A DNA stretch of 64,000 nt, from the NCBI GenBank assembly GCA_030248215.1, contig JASANG010001571.1, positions 21,315 through 85,314 of the forward strand. The letters are read 5' to 3'. Within the stretch, counting starts at the first letter, position 1. Every line of letters begins with the position of its first letter. This stretch comes from Enoplolaimus lenunculus (taxonomy: Eukaryota; Nematoda; Enoplea; Enoplida; Thoracostomopsidae). Shown piece after piece: positions 35,053-46,500 of the stretch. Below the pieces are notes generated by a model, which was given only the letters and a program-made list of their open reading frames with translations, searched no databases and was not told where the DNA came from. The translations under genes were made by a program, and so were the position numbers.

Positions 35053-36083
35053 AATATTTGTGATTTCTTGCGAAAAATTACTATGTTAGTTATCTTCCTG
35101 TGTTTTGGTTTAAAAGATCCGAATTTGTATATGGGATAGAAACAAAATTAATGTCAGGTCTTCATGTGATTTTCGACATCGTTGCAAATTTCTCTCTTTA
35201 CATTCTTATCTCAAATCCGTATTTAACGGAGCGAACCTTCCGTGCGCCATAAATGGACCTAACAGAAATTTCTGGATCGGCCACTGTTTATTAAGCGCCA
35301 TAAGCCCTTAAACTTATACCCCTTGCCAAAAGTTACATAATATCAGTTTAGTAGTATTTTAATAACACATAATTAGAAGCAGGTAAAACGAGTTATAGTG
35401 AAAACTGTGCTATGATATCGTGCTGCTAACGCTAACGTTGTTTCTACACAAAATTTCATAGATGTTAACATCAGGGTCGTAGGCAAGATTGCATTTCGAC
35501 AGGGTGCGTTCTCTTTTTTTCTACGAGATTCTGTACCGAGCGAGGATATTTCCTTATGGCCCTTTACAGGTTGTTCAGCTGCCTGTAAATGTGCTTTATA
35601 CTCGTCTGTCCAAAAATTCTAGGGACAGATATATCCTCTTTACCATGCTTTATATCCGCAGCTGGTAAAGGGTAAGCAAACTTTTTGCTATGCAACTCCT
35701 TTTAGAAACTTAACTCGCAAATATATATATATACATGTATATATACGTATGTATATGTATATATAATTTAAGCAAAATGTGAAAAATGCCTTTTAACAAG
35801 CGCGTTTCATATTAGAAAATTTTCGCTTTTCGTACGGTCGCAGTGAAAATTTTGCTGAAATTTTGCACAAAAATATTGTCGTAATTGCAAAAAAACGCCA
35901 CATATCGGTAGGTTAAAGGCAGAGACAACTTTGCAGCAGATAGCAATTTCCGGGTGCTGCATAAACCATAGAAATACACGATGAACCATTTGGTGTCCAT
36001 GTAACTCAATGAGTTGCATATAATGCATGTCTGCATGTTATAAATGCATTACTAATTGTTGTTGCATGCAGCTGAGTTCATGG
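35053..36083. other. Intergenic, nothing coding recognised
   Basis: Contains a short TA microsatellite at about 35720-35767. Two overlapping minus frames at 35807-36036 show no family match or splice context. Confidence 0.4.
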
Positions 36084-36150
36084 CGGGTGTGGCTCAGTGG
36101 TAAAGGCGTTGGACTGTTAATTCTGAGCAAGGCATGAAGTAATTATTAAC
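36084..36150 (+). repeat. tRNA-derived half (A-box, GTT loop)
   Basis: TGTGGCTCAGTGGTAAAGGC forms a tRNA D-arm/A-box, followed by the loop CTGTTAA (anticodon GTT). The T arm is replaced by unrelated sequence. It is a SINE head or tRNA fragment, not a working tRNA. Confidence 0.4.
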
Positions 36151-36391
36151 GTGCAGGAACGGAGGCTCCGATTTAGGATCCCTCCTCTTATCTTTGTAAA
36201 GGCGATTAAGACCGCATAAGATTCATTGAGGACACGAGTTAAAGTTTAGACGAAGATTCTGCGAGTGTGACCAATCTTATACTGAGTCGCTCGAGTTCAG
36301 GCCACCGAAGTGTGAACCCCCTCTCTGGGGATACAGGGTTGCTACCCTCAGCATTGTGTCAGGAATCCATGTCGCTTAGTATACGAAATTG

Positions 36392-36551
36392 AGCCAATGT
36401 TACTTTAAGGGGCGTAACAGTAGATTAAGCGTATTCATAAGCCTAAGCCTAAGCGTTGCATAAGTCTAAGCAAAAAATGTCATTTAGAATCTAAACCCAC
36501 TCTTTTATGGATCTACCAGAAGCCTGGACGCCCTGTAAAGTAACATGGGCC
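36392..36551. mobile_element. hAT-like MITE with TTAGGC-type array (TSD CGAAATTG)
   Basis: Perfect 8-bp duplication CGAAATTG (36384-36391, 36552-36559). Ends AGCCAATGTTACTTTAAGGG and CCTGTAAAGTAACATGGGCC. One of the best anchors for the superfamily call. Confidence 0.95.
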
Positions 36552-36994
36552 CGAAATTGTATCAAAAGCGTACCCTACAAAAACTTTAAATATGACAATT
36601 ATCAAAAAGTTCAGAAATAATCGTAAAAATAAAAATGTAATCACAGTCCACGAATATGTTGGTTGAAATTATACTCCTTCGAAATGAAAGCACGCCTATG
36701 CTGCTTGCATTGAGTGACATTCAATCAAACTTAAAACCCATTTGAGTAAACCACCAAAACCGCTGATGATTTTAAGTAATTTTTCATGCATTTTTTATAA
36801 TTAAATTAACAAAAGTTTAACGCTAATTCGATTTGAATTTTAGAAAATAATTTTTTTGTTAGGAAATTGCATTTCGTTGCTAAAATTGTCTTTAAAACAG
36901 AAATAAAAACATTGTATAGCAAGTTGCTCTATCAAGCTTCAAGCGGATAGTGAAAATATCGGAAACGTAAAAAAACTGACATTTCAGCGGATTG

Positions 36995-37179
36995 GAGTTG
37001 CGCTATACTAAAGTGTTTGGAATACCGCAGGGCGCCATCACACGACATTTTGCGTTGCGAACCAAAATATAGGCAAAATCTATTTGCTGGAGTGCGATAA
37101 CTTTTATTAAAAGATTTCACTCCTCAGTGCGGCAGTTCACGTCGGCCCCCACTGCCGCGGCGAGTATAGCGCAATCCTT
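36995..37179. mobile_element. GCGCTATAC-family MITE
   Basis: Ends GGAGTTGCGCTATACTAAAG and GGCGAGTATAGCGCAATCCT. Confidence 0.65.
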
Positions 37180-37219
37180 AATCATGAATTTCGATAAATT
37201 TGACTGCAATTGAACTTAC

Positions 37220-37662
37220 TGTAGTGACCCAAATAAGAGGGGGGACTGATATTTGTTTGGCCTTTCTAGAGGGACCCCCCGATATTTGGTTACGGACTGT
37301 TATTTATTTTTAACCCACGCTCTGCCGCCCTTCGGTACTGATATATATCCGCTATTATAATTATCAGTTGAATTAAACGTTTATTTGTCTTGTGTCAATA
37401 GCTTGAGCGATAATACAAGGTTATAATTTATGAGTGTACTTTCAAAATTTAAGTACGCTTTAAAGTTTCGAACTCAAATTATTTGGTCGTGGAGTCATTT
37501 ATGCGCGACAATTAGAGATAATTGACATTTATGGACTCTAATTAAGGTTTGAGGACTCTATCCGCCTACGGACTCTTATTAGGGATACGGACTCCCAATG
37601 ATTGGAACTCAAAATGGGGACCACCTCTTATTACCCAACATCCTGTTATCCAGGTCACTACA
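37220..37662. mobile_element. MITE, GTAGTGACCCGAATAA family
   Basis: Ends TGTAGTGACCCAAATAAGAG and TTATCCAGGTCACTACA; inner text AACCCACGCTCTGCCGCCCT and repeated GGACTCTAATT. Confidence 0.7.
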
Positions 37663-37989
37663 GTACGCAAAATGGCCGACACATTGCACCCTTAGCATTT
37701 TCATTGCGGAAACTGAAATGAACATTGGATTTTGACCGGAAACATATGTCCTGTTTAAATGGCTTCGGGTGTCGTTCCGGTTATTGACAATTTTTAATGC
37801 GAGATACAAGTACTTCATTGAGTTGGTGTATGTAGGATTTTGGTTTTGAAAGTAAAATGTATGTATATGTTAACATCCAATTTTCCGGTTGCCTAAAATA
37901 AGGGTGTTAACAAAGGGTTGTCGTCTAACCCGTGAAACAAAAGTAAATGTGTTGGTTATAAAGAAAAACGTGCCAACTATTGAAAAACT

Positions 37990-38191
37990 GGCCAATGTTC
38001 CTTTTAAATTCGTTATAGTAGATGAAGCGAATTCCTAAGCCAAAGCCTATACCTAAGCGTTGCAAAACTGTGTTGCTAAGCCTAAAAGCGTAAGCGTAAA
38101 CCTAAGCCTAAGCAAAAAATGTAATCAAGAATCTAAACACACTCTTTTATAAACTCCAGAAACCAGGACGCCTCTTAAAGTAACATGGGCC
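37990..38191. mobile_element. hAT-like MITE with TTAGGC-type array
   Basis: Flanks GAAAAACT / GGAAGACT (6 of 8). Ends GGCCAATGTTCCTTTTAAAT and CTCTTAAAGTAACATGGGCC. Confidence 0.85.
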
Positions 38192-38256
38192 GGAAGACTC
38201 ATAAATTCTACCGGTATGTAATAATAGTTAGTACTCTATCGGTATTGATTATATAC

Positions 38257-39808
38257 TGTAGTGACCCAAATAAAAGGACGTCGACTCGACCGATGCTATT
38301 TGCCTCGTTATTCGGTTACGTACTGTTATTTATTTTTAATTCACCTCATGTTAGTCGAACCCGATACCCTTCTTTCTTATATTCTTTTATATTACTTCTT
38401 TCGGCGAACTGAACTTGCTCTGAAGCGAGTTTGGTGATTGCCATGTCCGTTATTCTTTGTTCTGGATTTGATAAAGTTTATGTGGGTTGTTTGAGTATAA
38501 GTTACAGATTTGAGCAGTTTGAGCCATTCTTCTGCTTTGGCATTTTTATGGACACGGTTACAATACGTGCACTCCGCACATCCATCGTCCCGCTATACAG
38601 TCTTAAAAAGGCTAGCTGTACTGTTAATGCGAAACTGTGCGCGGACATTTTATGTTATTGCGAAACTGTGTGCGGACATTTTATCTCTAAATAAAAAATG
38701 TGCACATAGAGTTTATTGCATTGCCGGATATTATAAGATAATTAAGTTACCGCAATATTTTGTTGTTTTTGCATGTTATTTTTAGAACACGTACGAGTAA
38801 TGCCAAAGTATTTTGGCAGTATATTTTTCACGTGTTAAAATTATAATTTACCAAAAAATCTGATTTTTCCTCTAAAATTTAAATTTCCTGCCAAAATCCG
38901 ATTTTCCCGCCAAAATTTGAATTTCCAACCGAAATTTGAATTTTCCCGCCAAAATTTAAATTTTCACGTCAAAATTTGAACTTCCCCGATTAGGTGTCCC
39001 TAGTGCGTCTATCATATAAAAAAGTTGTCCACTACTCTGTTTTTCAAACATTTCAATGCCTTAGGCATCGTTAATGCAGATCAGTTTTGTCCGAATAGAG
39101 TTTCCGTAAAACTCTATGATATCCGCGACTGGCGGTGATAACATTGGAAAGTAAAGAGTTTTGATAAAACATAAACTGGACAAGCTATTGATTTTCTTTT
39201 GGGAGGGGACATTTTGTGTGCCGAGTACAATTTTAACGTGTGAGTGACATTAATTACAAGTTATTGACTTCATCCGCTACCATACTGCAGTCAGGGATAC
39301 ATAATCTTATTGATTGTGACTCAAAATGGGAACCCCTCTGTTATTATTTCCTGTTATTCGAATCACTTATAGCGTAATTTATAATTTTCCGATATATTGA
39401 TATGCACGCAGATTGTCTGCGTGTCTGTTAGATATTTCAGTAAGCTACACTGCAAAAAATGTTGAGTCAAATTGACTATCCGAAACAGGCTCTGCGGACT
39501 ACGCAAACTGAGTCAAATTCGACTCCACCAGATTTAAATTCGACTAACTAAGTCGCACGCTTGGCTCTGGCGGAGTCGAATTTGACTCAGTTTGTGTAGT
39601 ACCGTAGAGCTTATTTCAGAGAGTAAATTTGACTAACCATTTTTGCAGTGTAGTAGACCATTCTTTTGCTTTCGCCTCTTCTGTAAACTATAATTAGGAC
39701 TTATAGACTTTATCTACTAACAGACTTTAATTTCGGATACAGACTCTTATTGATTGAGACTCAAAATGTCATCGTCATCTTTTATTATCCCCAGTTTATT
39801 CGAGTCAC
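38257..39808. mobile_element. Composite of GTAGTGACC-family ends
   Basis: Left end TGTAGTGACCCAAATAAAAG; family-type right ends occur both at 39353-39369 and at 39790-39808 (TTTATTCGAGTCACTACA). A TA-type MITE is nested at 39448-39650. The tract at 38880-38990 repeats CCGCCAAAATTTGAATTTCC-like units. Confidence 0.5.
39448..39650. mobile_element. TA-type foldback MITE, GAGTCAAATTGACTC family
   Basis: Ends CACTGCAAAAAATGTTGAG and CATTTTTGCAGTG, TA on both sides. Confidence 0.85.
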
Positions 39809-40335
39809 TACAGTACAGCGCAATTTAGTATTTATAATGTTCTGATATTCGATATGCATACATTTACGTTCACAACGGTTCTCCTACAAGGTTTCAAAAC
39901 ATGACCAGTATCGGGTTTATTTTTTTGCGAAACATTTGCCTAAAAGTTTTCAAAAGCTTCGGACGTTTTAAGTTACATTAAAACTACTAAATTTGGCTAC
40001 GGAACCAGGTACTTTTTGTCATATTTAAAGGGTTTTTACGACAAAAAGTTTCATTTTTGTAGCTAAACGGGGCAAACATTCGAGTAGGTAATGTCCTATA
40101 AATGCTTAGATTGTCTATCGAACTAGTGGCGGATATAGAATTTGTTTCCGGCGGCACGATAGCGAATAACTGAGAGTCCACTCGCACAATGTTTTAATAT
40201 TGCATTTTAATATAAAATTTTGGTTTTGATCTGCGTTGGAGGGGGCAAGGCAAGGTGCTTCCCCTTGGATCAGTTTTGAATTTTAAATTTAAATTAAAAA
40301 TGGAATGTTTTATTAAAAATTCTGTAAGGATTACA

Positions 40336-40528
40336 GACCAATGTAAAGAACAGCGGCGGAACAGTATTATAAGCATATTCATAGCCTAAGCCTAAGTCTC
40401 AGCCTAAGCGTAAGAAAGGGCATATTCCTAAGCCTAAGCCTAAGTCAAGCAGGAAAATTAATTTATGCATCTTATTAAGCTTGCTCCATTCTAGTCCCAC
40501 AGAAAAACTTTCCGCCCCTGATCTTGGG
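40336..40528. mobile_element. TTAGGC-type hAT-like MITE
   Basis: Left GACCAATGTAAAGAACAGCG, array of CCTAAG-type hexamers; right end shortened to CCTGATCTTGGGCC. Confidence 0.75.
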
Positions 40529-40778
40529 CCGTACTACCGAAGATATTAAAATTGTTATTCTTGAGTAGAACGTACAATACTCGAGATATCTCAAATAACT
40601 GAGATCAAATTTAGCCCCGGTCCACGTTACCCTCAGGGGACACCCTGCTGAACATGGGATATTTTCGTTTTGCCCCGTTATTTCTACTGTTGTTTTGGCA
40701 ACGATTATCAATTGACCTGTAAGAGGTGGTTTATGGGTTAAACGTAAATATATTATTGAAAACAACATTAACATAGTT

Positions 40779-40941
40779 CAGGCCCGTAACCAAGGGGGGG
40801 CAGGAAGGGGCTCAGCCCCACCTGAAAACATTTCGCCCCCTAGAACATTTTCAACCTTGCTTGTAAGTCATTGAAAACCTATAAATGTCCCTGCTGAAAC
40901 ATTTCTAGCCCCCCTAGCAAGGTGAGCTGGCTACGGGCCTG
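40779..40941. mobile_element. hAT-like MITE, CAGGCCCGTA family (TSD ACATAGTT)
   Basis: Perfect 8-bp duplication ACATAGTT (40771-40778, 40942-40949). Ends CAGGCCCGTAACCAAGGG and GAGCTGGCTACGGGCCTG; the CAG terminus is typical of hAT elements. Best copy of this family. Confidence 0.93.
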
Positions 40942-41513
40942 ACATAGTTTCTGTTTCAGTTTATCCGGCACCATATCAGCAGGGGCGTATACAAGCTGTT
41001 ATCTAAACAGATACGTCGTCTCTAAAATTTCTAGACAGAAAATACGAAAGAATTATTGAATGACCTGCTATATTTTTGAGTCCAAAAAAATTTTCCCGTT
41101 TACAACAAATTATGAACTGACAAATATACTAAATGAAGAAACTTTCGTACCTACGACCTTTATGGTTCGAGTTCAGCAGATTATCCCACGTGTTGTTTTA
41201 ACCCGAAGCCTTAATAATTCTGACGCGTAAATAAAATGTTTTCATTTCAATTTTAGAAACTGATTTTAATAAATTTTGTTTTAATGAAAACTTTTCGCAA
41301 TTTGAACGGTTTTATGTTTACTCAAGCTTTTAATGTTCGCGTTTGCTGAAACCGATGACGTCATTCGTTCACGTCTTTATTTAAATGTAACTAAAAGTTT
41401 ATTTCCGCGATTGCCTGAGGTAGAAAACAATATAGGCAACACCAGCGTTTCAGCGACAGAAATTGCTAATTTTGTAAGATTTTCAGTATAAAAATTTGAT
41501 GAAGGGCTACCGG

Positions 41514-41769
41514 CACTTTAAATTTCAGTGAGTTCATTTTAGCTCAGAATGAGTTGAATCACTCGATCTGACTTACGATTATTAGAACTTAAACTTTTGA
41601 GTTGTTTCCGTTCATTCTGAGAAAAACTAATCAACTCATCCAGAGTTAACTCAACTCAGAGTGAGAATGAACTCAACTCAGAGTGAGTTAAAATCTTTAC
41701 TGATATTAATTCAGAAATAAACAACTCGCTAGCTGAATTGATTAGTCAACTCACTGGAATTTGCAGTGT
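41514..41769. mobile_element. TA-type MITE, CACTGTAAATTCCAGTGAG family
   Basis: Ends CACTTTAAATTTCAGTGAG and CTCACTGGAATTTGCAGTG. Confidence 0.75.
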
Positions 41770-42999
41770 GCTGTAATACCTTTTTTTCGCTTCGCTCGCA
41801 AACTTATTTTTTTCGCTATTTATAGATCATGTGGACTCGTTGTATAAGACGTTTCTAGATCCACTTGAAACGCTCCAAGGTCTGAGCGCTGTCACATCTG
41901 TACAGTTCAGGAATGTGGCAAAATTTCAGTGATAATTTTAATAGAATTTCGTGGTGTAAAATTAATAATTATATATCACATTGGTACATTCCAATATATA
42001 AGCAATAAAGACCAAACATTGAAATATCATGAACCATCGTAAATGTTTTTATTTTATTTCTCTCAATTCAGAACTGGTATTTTTATTTTGAATTTTAAGA
42101 CAACACCGCAAATTAAATTTTAAATTTATAATTTTTCAAATGGTATGTAAACGCAATTACTGGTGTTAAAACATTTAAATGTTCCATGAGAATTTCAAAA
42201 TTGAAGTAGTTTTAAAATATTTTTAACAAGCAGCGTCTAAAAGCGGCAATGTAGACGGGGTAAATTTAACAAATATAAAAGATCAGCTTCCTGAAAATAA
42301 ATTTCAAAATAATTTTAAAAACAATCAATTGTGTTTTCTAAGTGGTTGACAAACCAGTGAGTAGCAAATAATGATTTGATTTTGATAATTTTGAAATATT
42401 TTGTTGAATTTAAGTTTTCAGGTTAATATTTTTTGTTTTGGTTATGATAAAAATTAAAATTTATATTTGAAATTATATAAACAATGAACCACAGAAATTA
42501 TTATTGTTCCGATCAAAATATTACATTTTATTTCAAAACACATTTAGGTACTGTAGCTTTTGAATTCCGTGTTCGTAGTTTAAAAAATCACCTGGTGTGC
42601 GTATGATATTACTGAATTTGCATATCAGTTTCCGTAAAAGTTTTCACTCAGCCGAAACCTACGCCACCTATCCTTGGCAGGTCAAAAAATTATATGAGAT
42701 TGATAAAATAGACACGCTCTGTTAAGCTACTGCTATCGGCCAATGTCCGGGATAGGCTGTCCGTCACCCCAAACCCACAGTTTTTCTGGCTTTCGATCAA
42801 TGTCTTTATTCCACTAGACCCATAAATACCACTATGGGCAGTTTGGCGACAGCCAAGAACATCACTGCTGGGCCTTGCTGTCGCCATTTTGAGGGCAGGA
42901 GACTCATATCTTTGCGCATTTCTACCCCAAGGTTACTTAACGTAATATATAGTAAATCCTTTTAGTGAATATAAAGTTATACTCCGAATCACGGTTTTA
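41770..42999. other. AT-rich intergenic region below the histone gene
   Basis: No exon recognised. The minus frame at 42690-42887 has no splice context or family match. Confidence 0.4.
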
Positions 43000-43223
43000 C
43001 ACTTTAAATTCTAATGCGTTGATTAATCAATTCAGCTAGCGAGTTTGTTATTTCTGAATTAATATCAGTGAACATTAACTCACTCTGAGTTGAGTTGATT
43101 GTAACTCCGAGTTCAGTTGACTCTGGGTGAGTTGGTTAACTAACTAAGACTGAGCGATTCAACTCATCCTGCGTTAACATCAATTCATTCTGAGTAAAAA
43201 TCAACTCACTGAAATTTACAGTG
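43000..43223. mobile_element. TA-type MITE, CACTGTAAATTCCAGTGAG family
   Basis: Ends CACTTTAAATTCTAATGCG and CTCACTGAAATTTACAGTG flanked by TA. Just downstream of the histone stop codon. Confidence 0.8.
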
Positions 43224-43365
43224 TAGAGCAAAACAAGTTTATATACATTTTCAGCGATGAAACGTAGAAAAAAATTACCAAATCCATTTTCAGTAAACTC
43301 AGAACTATTTTCCGTTTCAAAGAAACGTAAAATTTTGTTCCAAAACGATACAAGTCCCGAACAAA

Positions 43366-43504
43366 TGTCACTTTTAGGGCTGTAACAGTCGATTAGGTGT
43401 ATTCCTTAGCCTAAGCCTAAGCAAAAACTGTATTTAGTCTAGAATCTAACCGTACTCTTTTACAGACCCACCAAAAACCGGGATGGCCCTAAAAGGCACA
43501 TGGG
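43366..43504. mobile_element. TTAGGC-type hAT-like MITE, short array
   Basis: GTCACTTTTAGGGCTGTAAC to GATGGCCCTAAAAGGCACAT with three or four hexamers. It ends about 50 bp from the histone stop codon. Confidence 0.65.
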
Positions 43505-43550
43505 CTCAAGTCCCCATCAACACCAATGGCAAACAAATGATTGCGCTGGT

Positions 43551-46500
43551 TTATTTTCGTGGAATAAATACTTTTGAATGAGGCAAAACTTGTGCAAATT
43601 CTACGTCACACGTCACTGCATTTCTGACGTCATTTGGCGTAATGCGTTTGCGTTGTCTTGCCGAACATTGCATTTTTGACGTGTCAACCATCTTAAAATA
43701 AAATAAATATTAATAAAAACAGCGTCGAAAGTGGGATTTGAATTCAGAGCAATTTAATCTGAAAAAAGAAAATGTTTTGACCTCTGCAATGTAAGTCGTT
43801 ATCCCGGTTACACTGGAACAAAATGGTGAGTCGAGTATTCGACTCCACCAGAGTCAAATTCAACTCACTGAGCCGCACTTTTCACTCTAGCGGAGTGGAA
43901 TTTGACTCAGTTTGTGTCGACTCGCAGAGCCTATTTCGGAATCAATTTGAGCAAAATACAACACGTGCAGGATACTTATACATAGTTTTCTACACACAAT
44001 GTACCCAATTGCTTACTCTAATCTATGCTCGTATTCTCAAATGTGTGCAGCATCTATCGCCAGTAGGTGACAGGTCTCATAACTTTCGAATCACTAAATA
44101 CTGAGCTTCGAAATTCAGCACATTTTTAAGATTTGTTTCGTCCTAATTCTGTGCCAATTTTTTAAGATCAGTAAACTGTGGTTGTTCACGAGTTTAACTC
44201 TTCTCACATGAATATTTTCTATTTCCCGTGAGACGTACTTTTATGCCAGGATTCGAACTCCAGTGACTGGCGTGAGAGGCGTATACCATCACCACTCAGC
44301 TATAGGAGCATGACGCTCGAGCCCGAGGAGGCTCTCACGTCTTGTGGTGATTTAGTACTATGTATACGTATTGCAATTGTTAAACACGGTGCGATATATA
44401 TTATTTAACGTATATACACTGCACTAAGTTGCCTATAGGCAACTCAATGTGAAAAGGGGTTAAAAACCTACAAATATCTGGTGATAGGTGCTATATACAT
44501 TTACGAATATGGACCGTAGAGTCGTTTCAAATAATCTTACTTCAGCAGTTAAATATTCAAGTACACTTGACAAGTACACCGCAGCACCTCGAGTAACACG
44601 CTTATGACGTGGCCGACAAGTTTTCAGTAGACGATGAATCCGAGGGACAGGGAAAATTAAACCGGCACGGGCAGACTGTCGGTATCGTCTTTGAGGTTGT
44701 TTATCAATAACAACTCTTTTTCTAGGGGTGGAAAGTTCACTATCCGAAATTTTAGTATCTTCACCCTTTGAAGGAGTTAGTGATGGACCTGGGGTACGAA
44801 CCCTGGTTTGAGATCTGTCCCTTGACGGTTTTGCTAGCGCAGAGTGGAATGACGAGTATAGAGGAGTTTTGGTCCCAAGTTGTTTGCCTGAAAAAACTAA
44901 TCATTGTTAACAGCGGCTCACGGTTAACTCTAGATTAAAGCATATTCCTAAGCCTAAAGTTAAACTTAAACAACAAATATAGTCTCAAATGTAAGCCTAC
45001 TGTTTTGCAGATTTATTTGAAAACGGAACGGCACTAAAAGTAACATGGGTCGAGATAAGAGTGAACCGGAGATAAAAAAATAACAGAAATGGTATTGGAG
45101 TTAAAACAAAATAAAACATTTTTATGTTTAATTTGCTAATTTTAACTATATTATTTGTAATCTCATATCCAAAATGTATTCTTATGTCTCCTTTTTTTTG
45201 AAAATTACAATTTCAGTAAAACTAAAACTGCGATAAAATTGTTGAAAATCAAACAAAATCATTTCAAATCTTAAAATTTTTCAAAATACGAACGAACATT
45301 TGCATAATCAAAATTGTCGGAACGTGATGAAAAAATTCTACTAAAGCCGGCGGTCAAGTTTCTGTCTGAGCAAACGTCGGCCGCAGTACGCATACCTCCG
45401 GATGTCCGCTGATTGTAATACAATTGTTCAACCCTTCTTTCTTATATCTGCCGTAGTTCACGTAGAAACCGACAATTTTTATACCTCTTATAACTAAAAT
45501 TCTACTCAATCATTAAGAACACAGCAGTGTTCCAAGTTGCTCCAGTTATAACGTGATCTTTGTGAATAAAATGACAAAAGGATACGAATAAAGCAGTAAA
45601 ATTACGTTGTTTAATGGTCGCCGGCTTTTCATCATTTTAAATAATTTATTATTTCATTCTTTACGTTTGTTTTAAATTATGAAATTCCAATTACTATTAT
45701 ATGTGTGTATTTGAATTATTAACAAAAGTAGTTCAATTAATTGTATTTTTTCTACTTAACATTTTTACAAAACTGACATAGCTAACGCAATTCTTATAAG
45801 TTGAAATTGTTCACATTTGTTTGAAATAAACTTTTTTCAAATGACAAATTTTAAAATTGGAAATAAACAAAATCAAATGATCTTAGCCCCCGGAAAAATT
45901 GTGCCCGCACCACAAATGTTTTAACCCCAATATTTGGATCTTTAGCTAAACGTGGATAGAATTCTATTTTAGAATTTGCCAAAACAAAACGGTTATAGAA
46001 ACTGACGAATTATAATAATTTTCACAAACTTTCATACTCTGTTATAGGATTGCGCTATACTTTGCTGTGCCGGACGGTGCCACGCTTCCGCCACTATGAG
46101 TTGCTTACAAAAGTATATATAAGCAAAACTTATTTGGCGGCGTGTGGCAATATCTGGCTACGCAGCGGCGAGCATACCGCAATCCTAACGGAATTCTTGG
46201 AAAATGCTAAATTTTACATGCGAACTCATCGCATAATATTAAAAACAGCAGGAAGCGCACGAGTCGAATCGAACTTTAATTAATTTTTGCGCCAAAACTT
46301 AGCTTACAACCAGCACAATTCAACGTGGATTTCGCATAAAACTGGCTTGAAACTAGAAAGTTTTCCGTCAGGTTTCAGATTGAACCTATTGTCTTGTAAA
46401 GGGTTAAAAAGATTTACAGGCGGTAGCGGGATTGCCTCAAACGGGTACTAGTATGCAGGGGTCCAAAATCAAATCGTAGCGTCACATCTGGCAAATGTAC

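Noticed and set aside
40475-40774. 99-residue minus frame with a hydrophobic start, considered as the missing 5' exon of the PAN gene
   Set aside because: No donor in phase 1 and part of it lies in a TTAGGC-type MITE.
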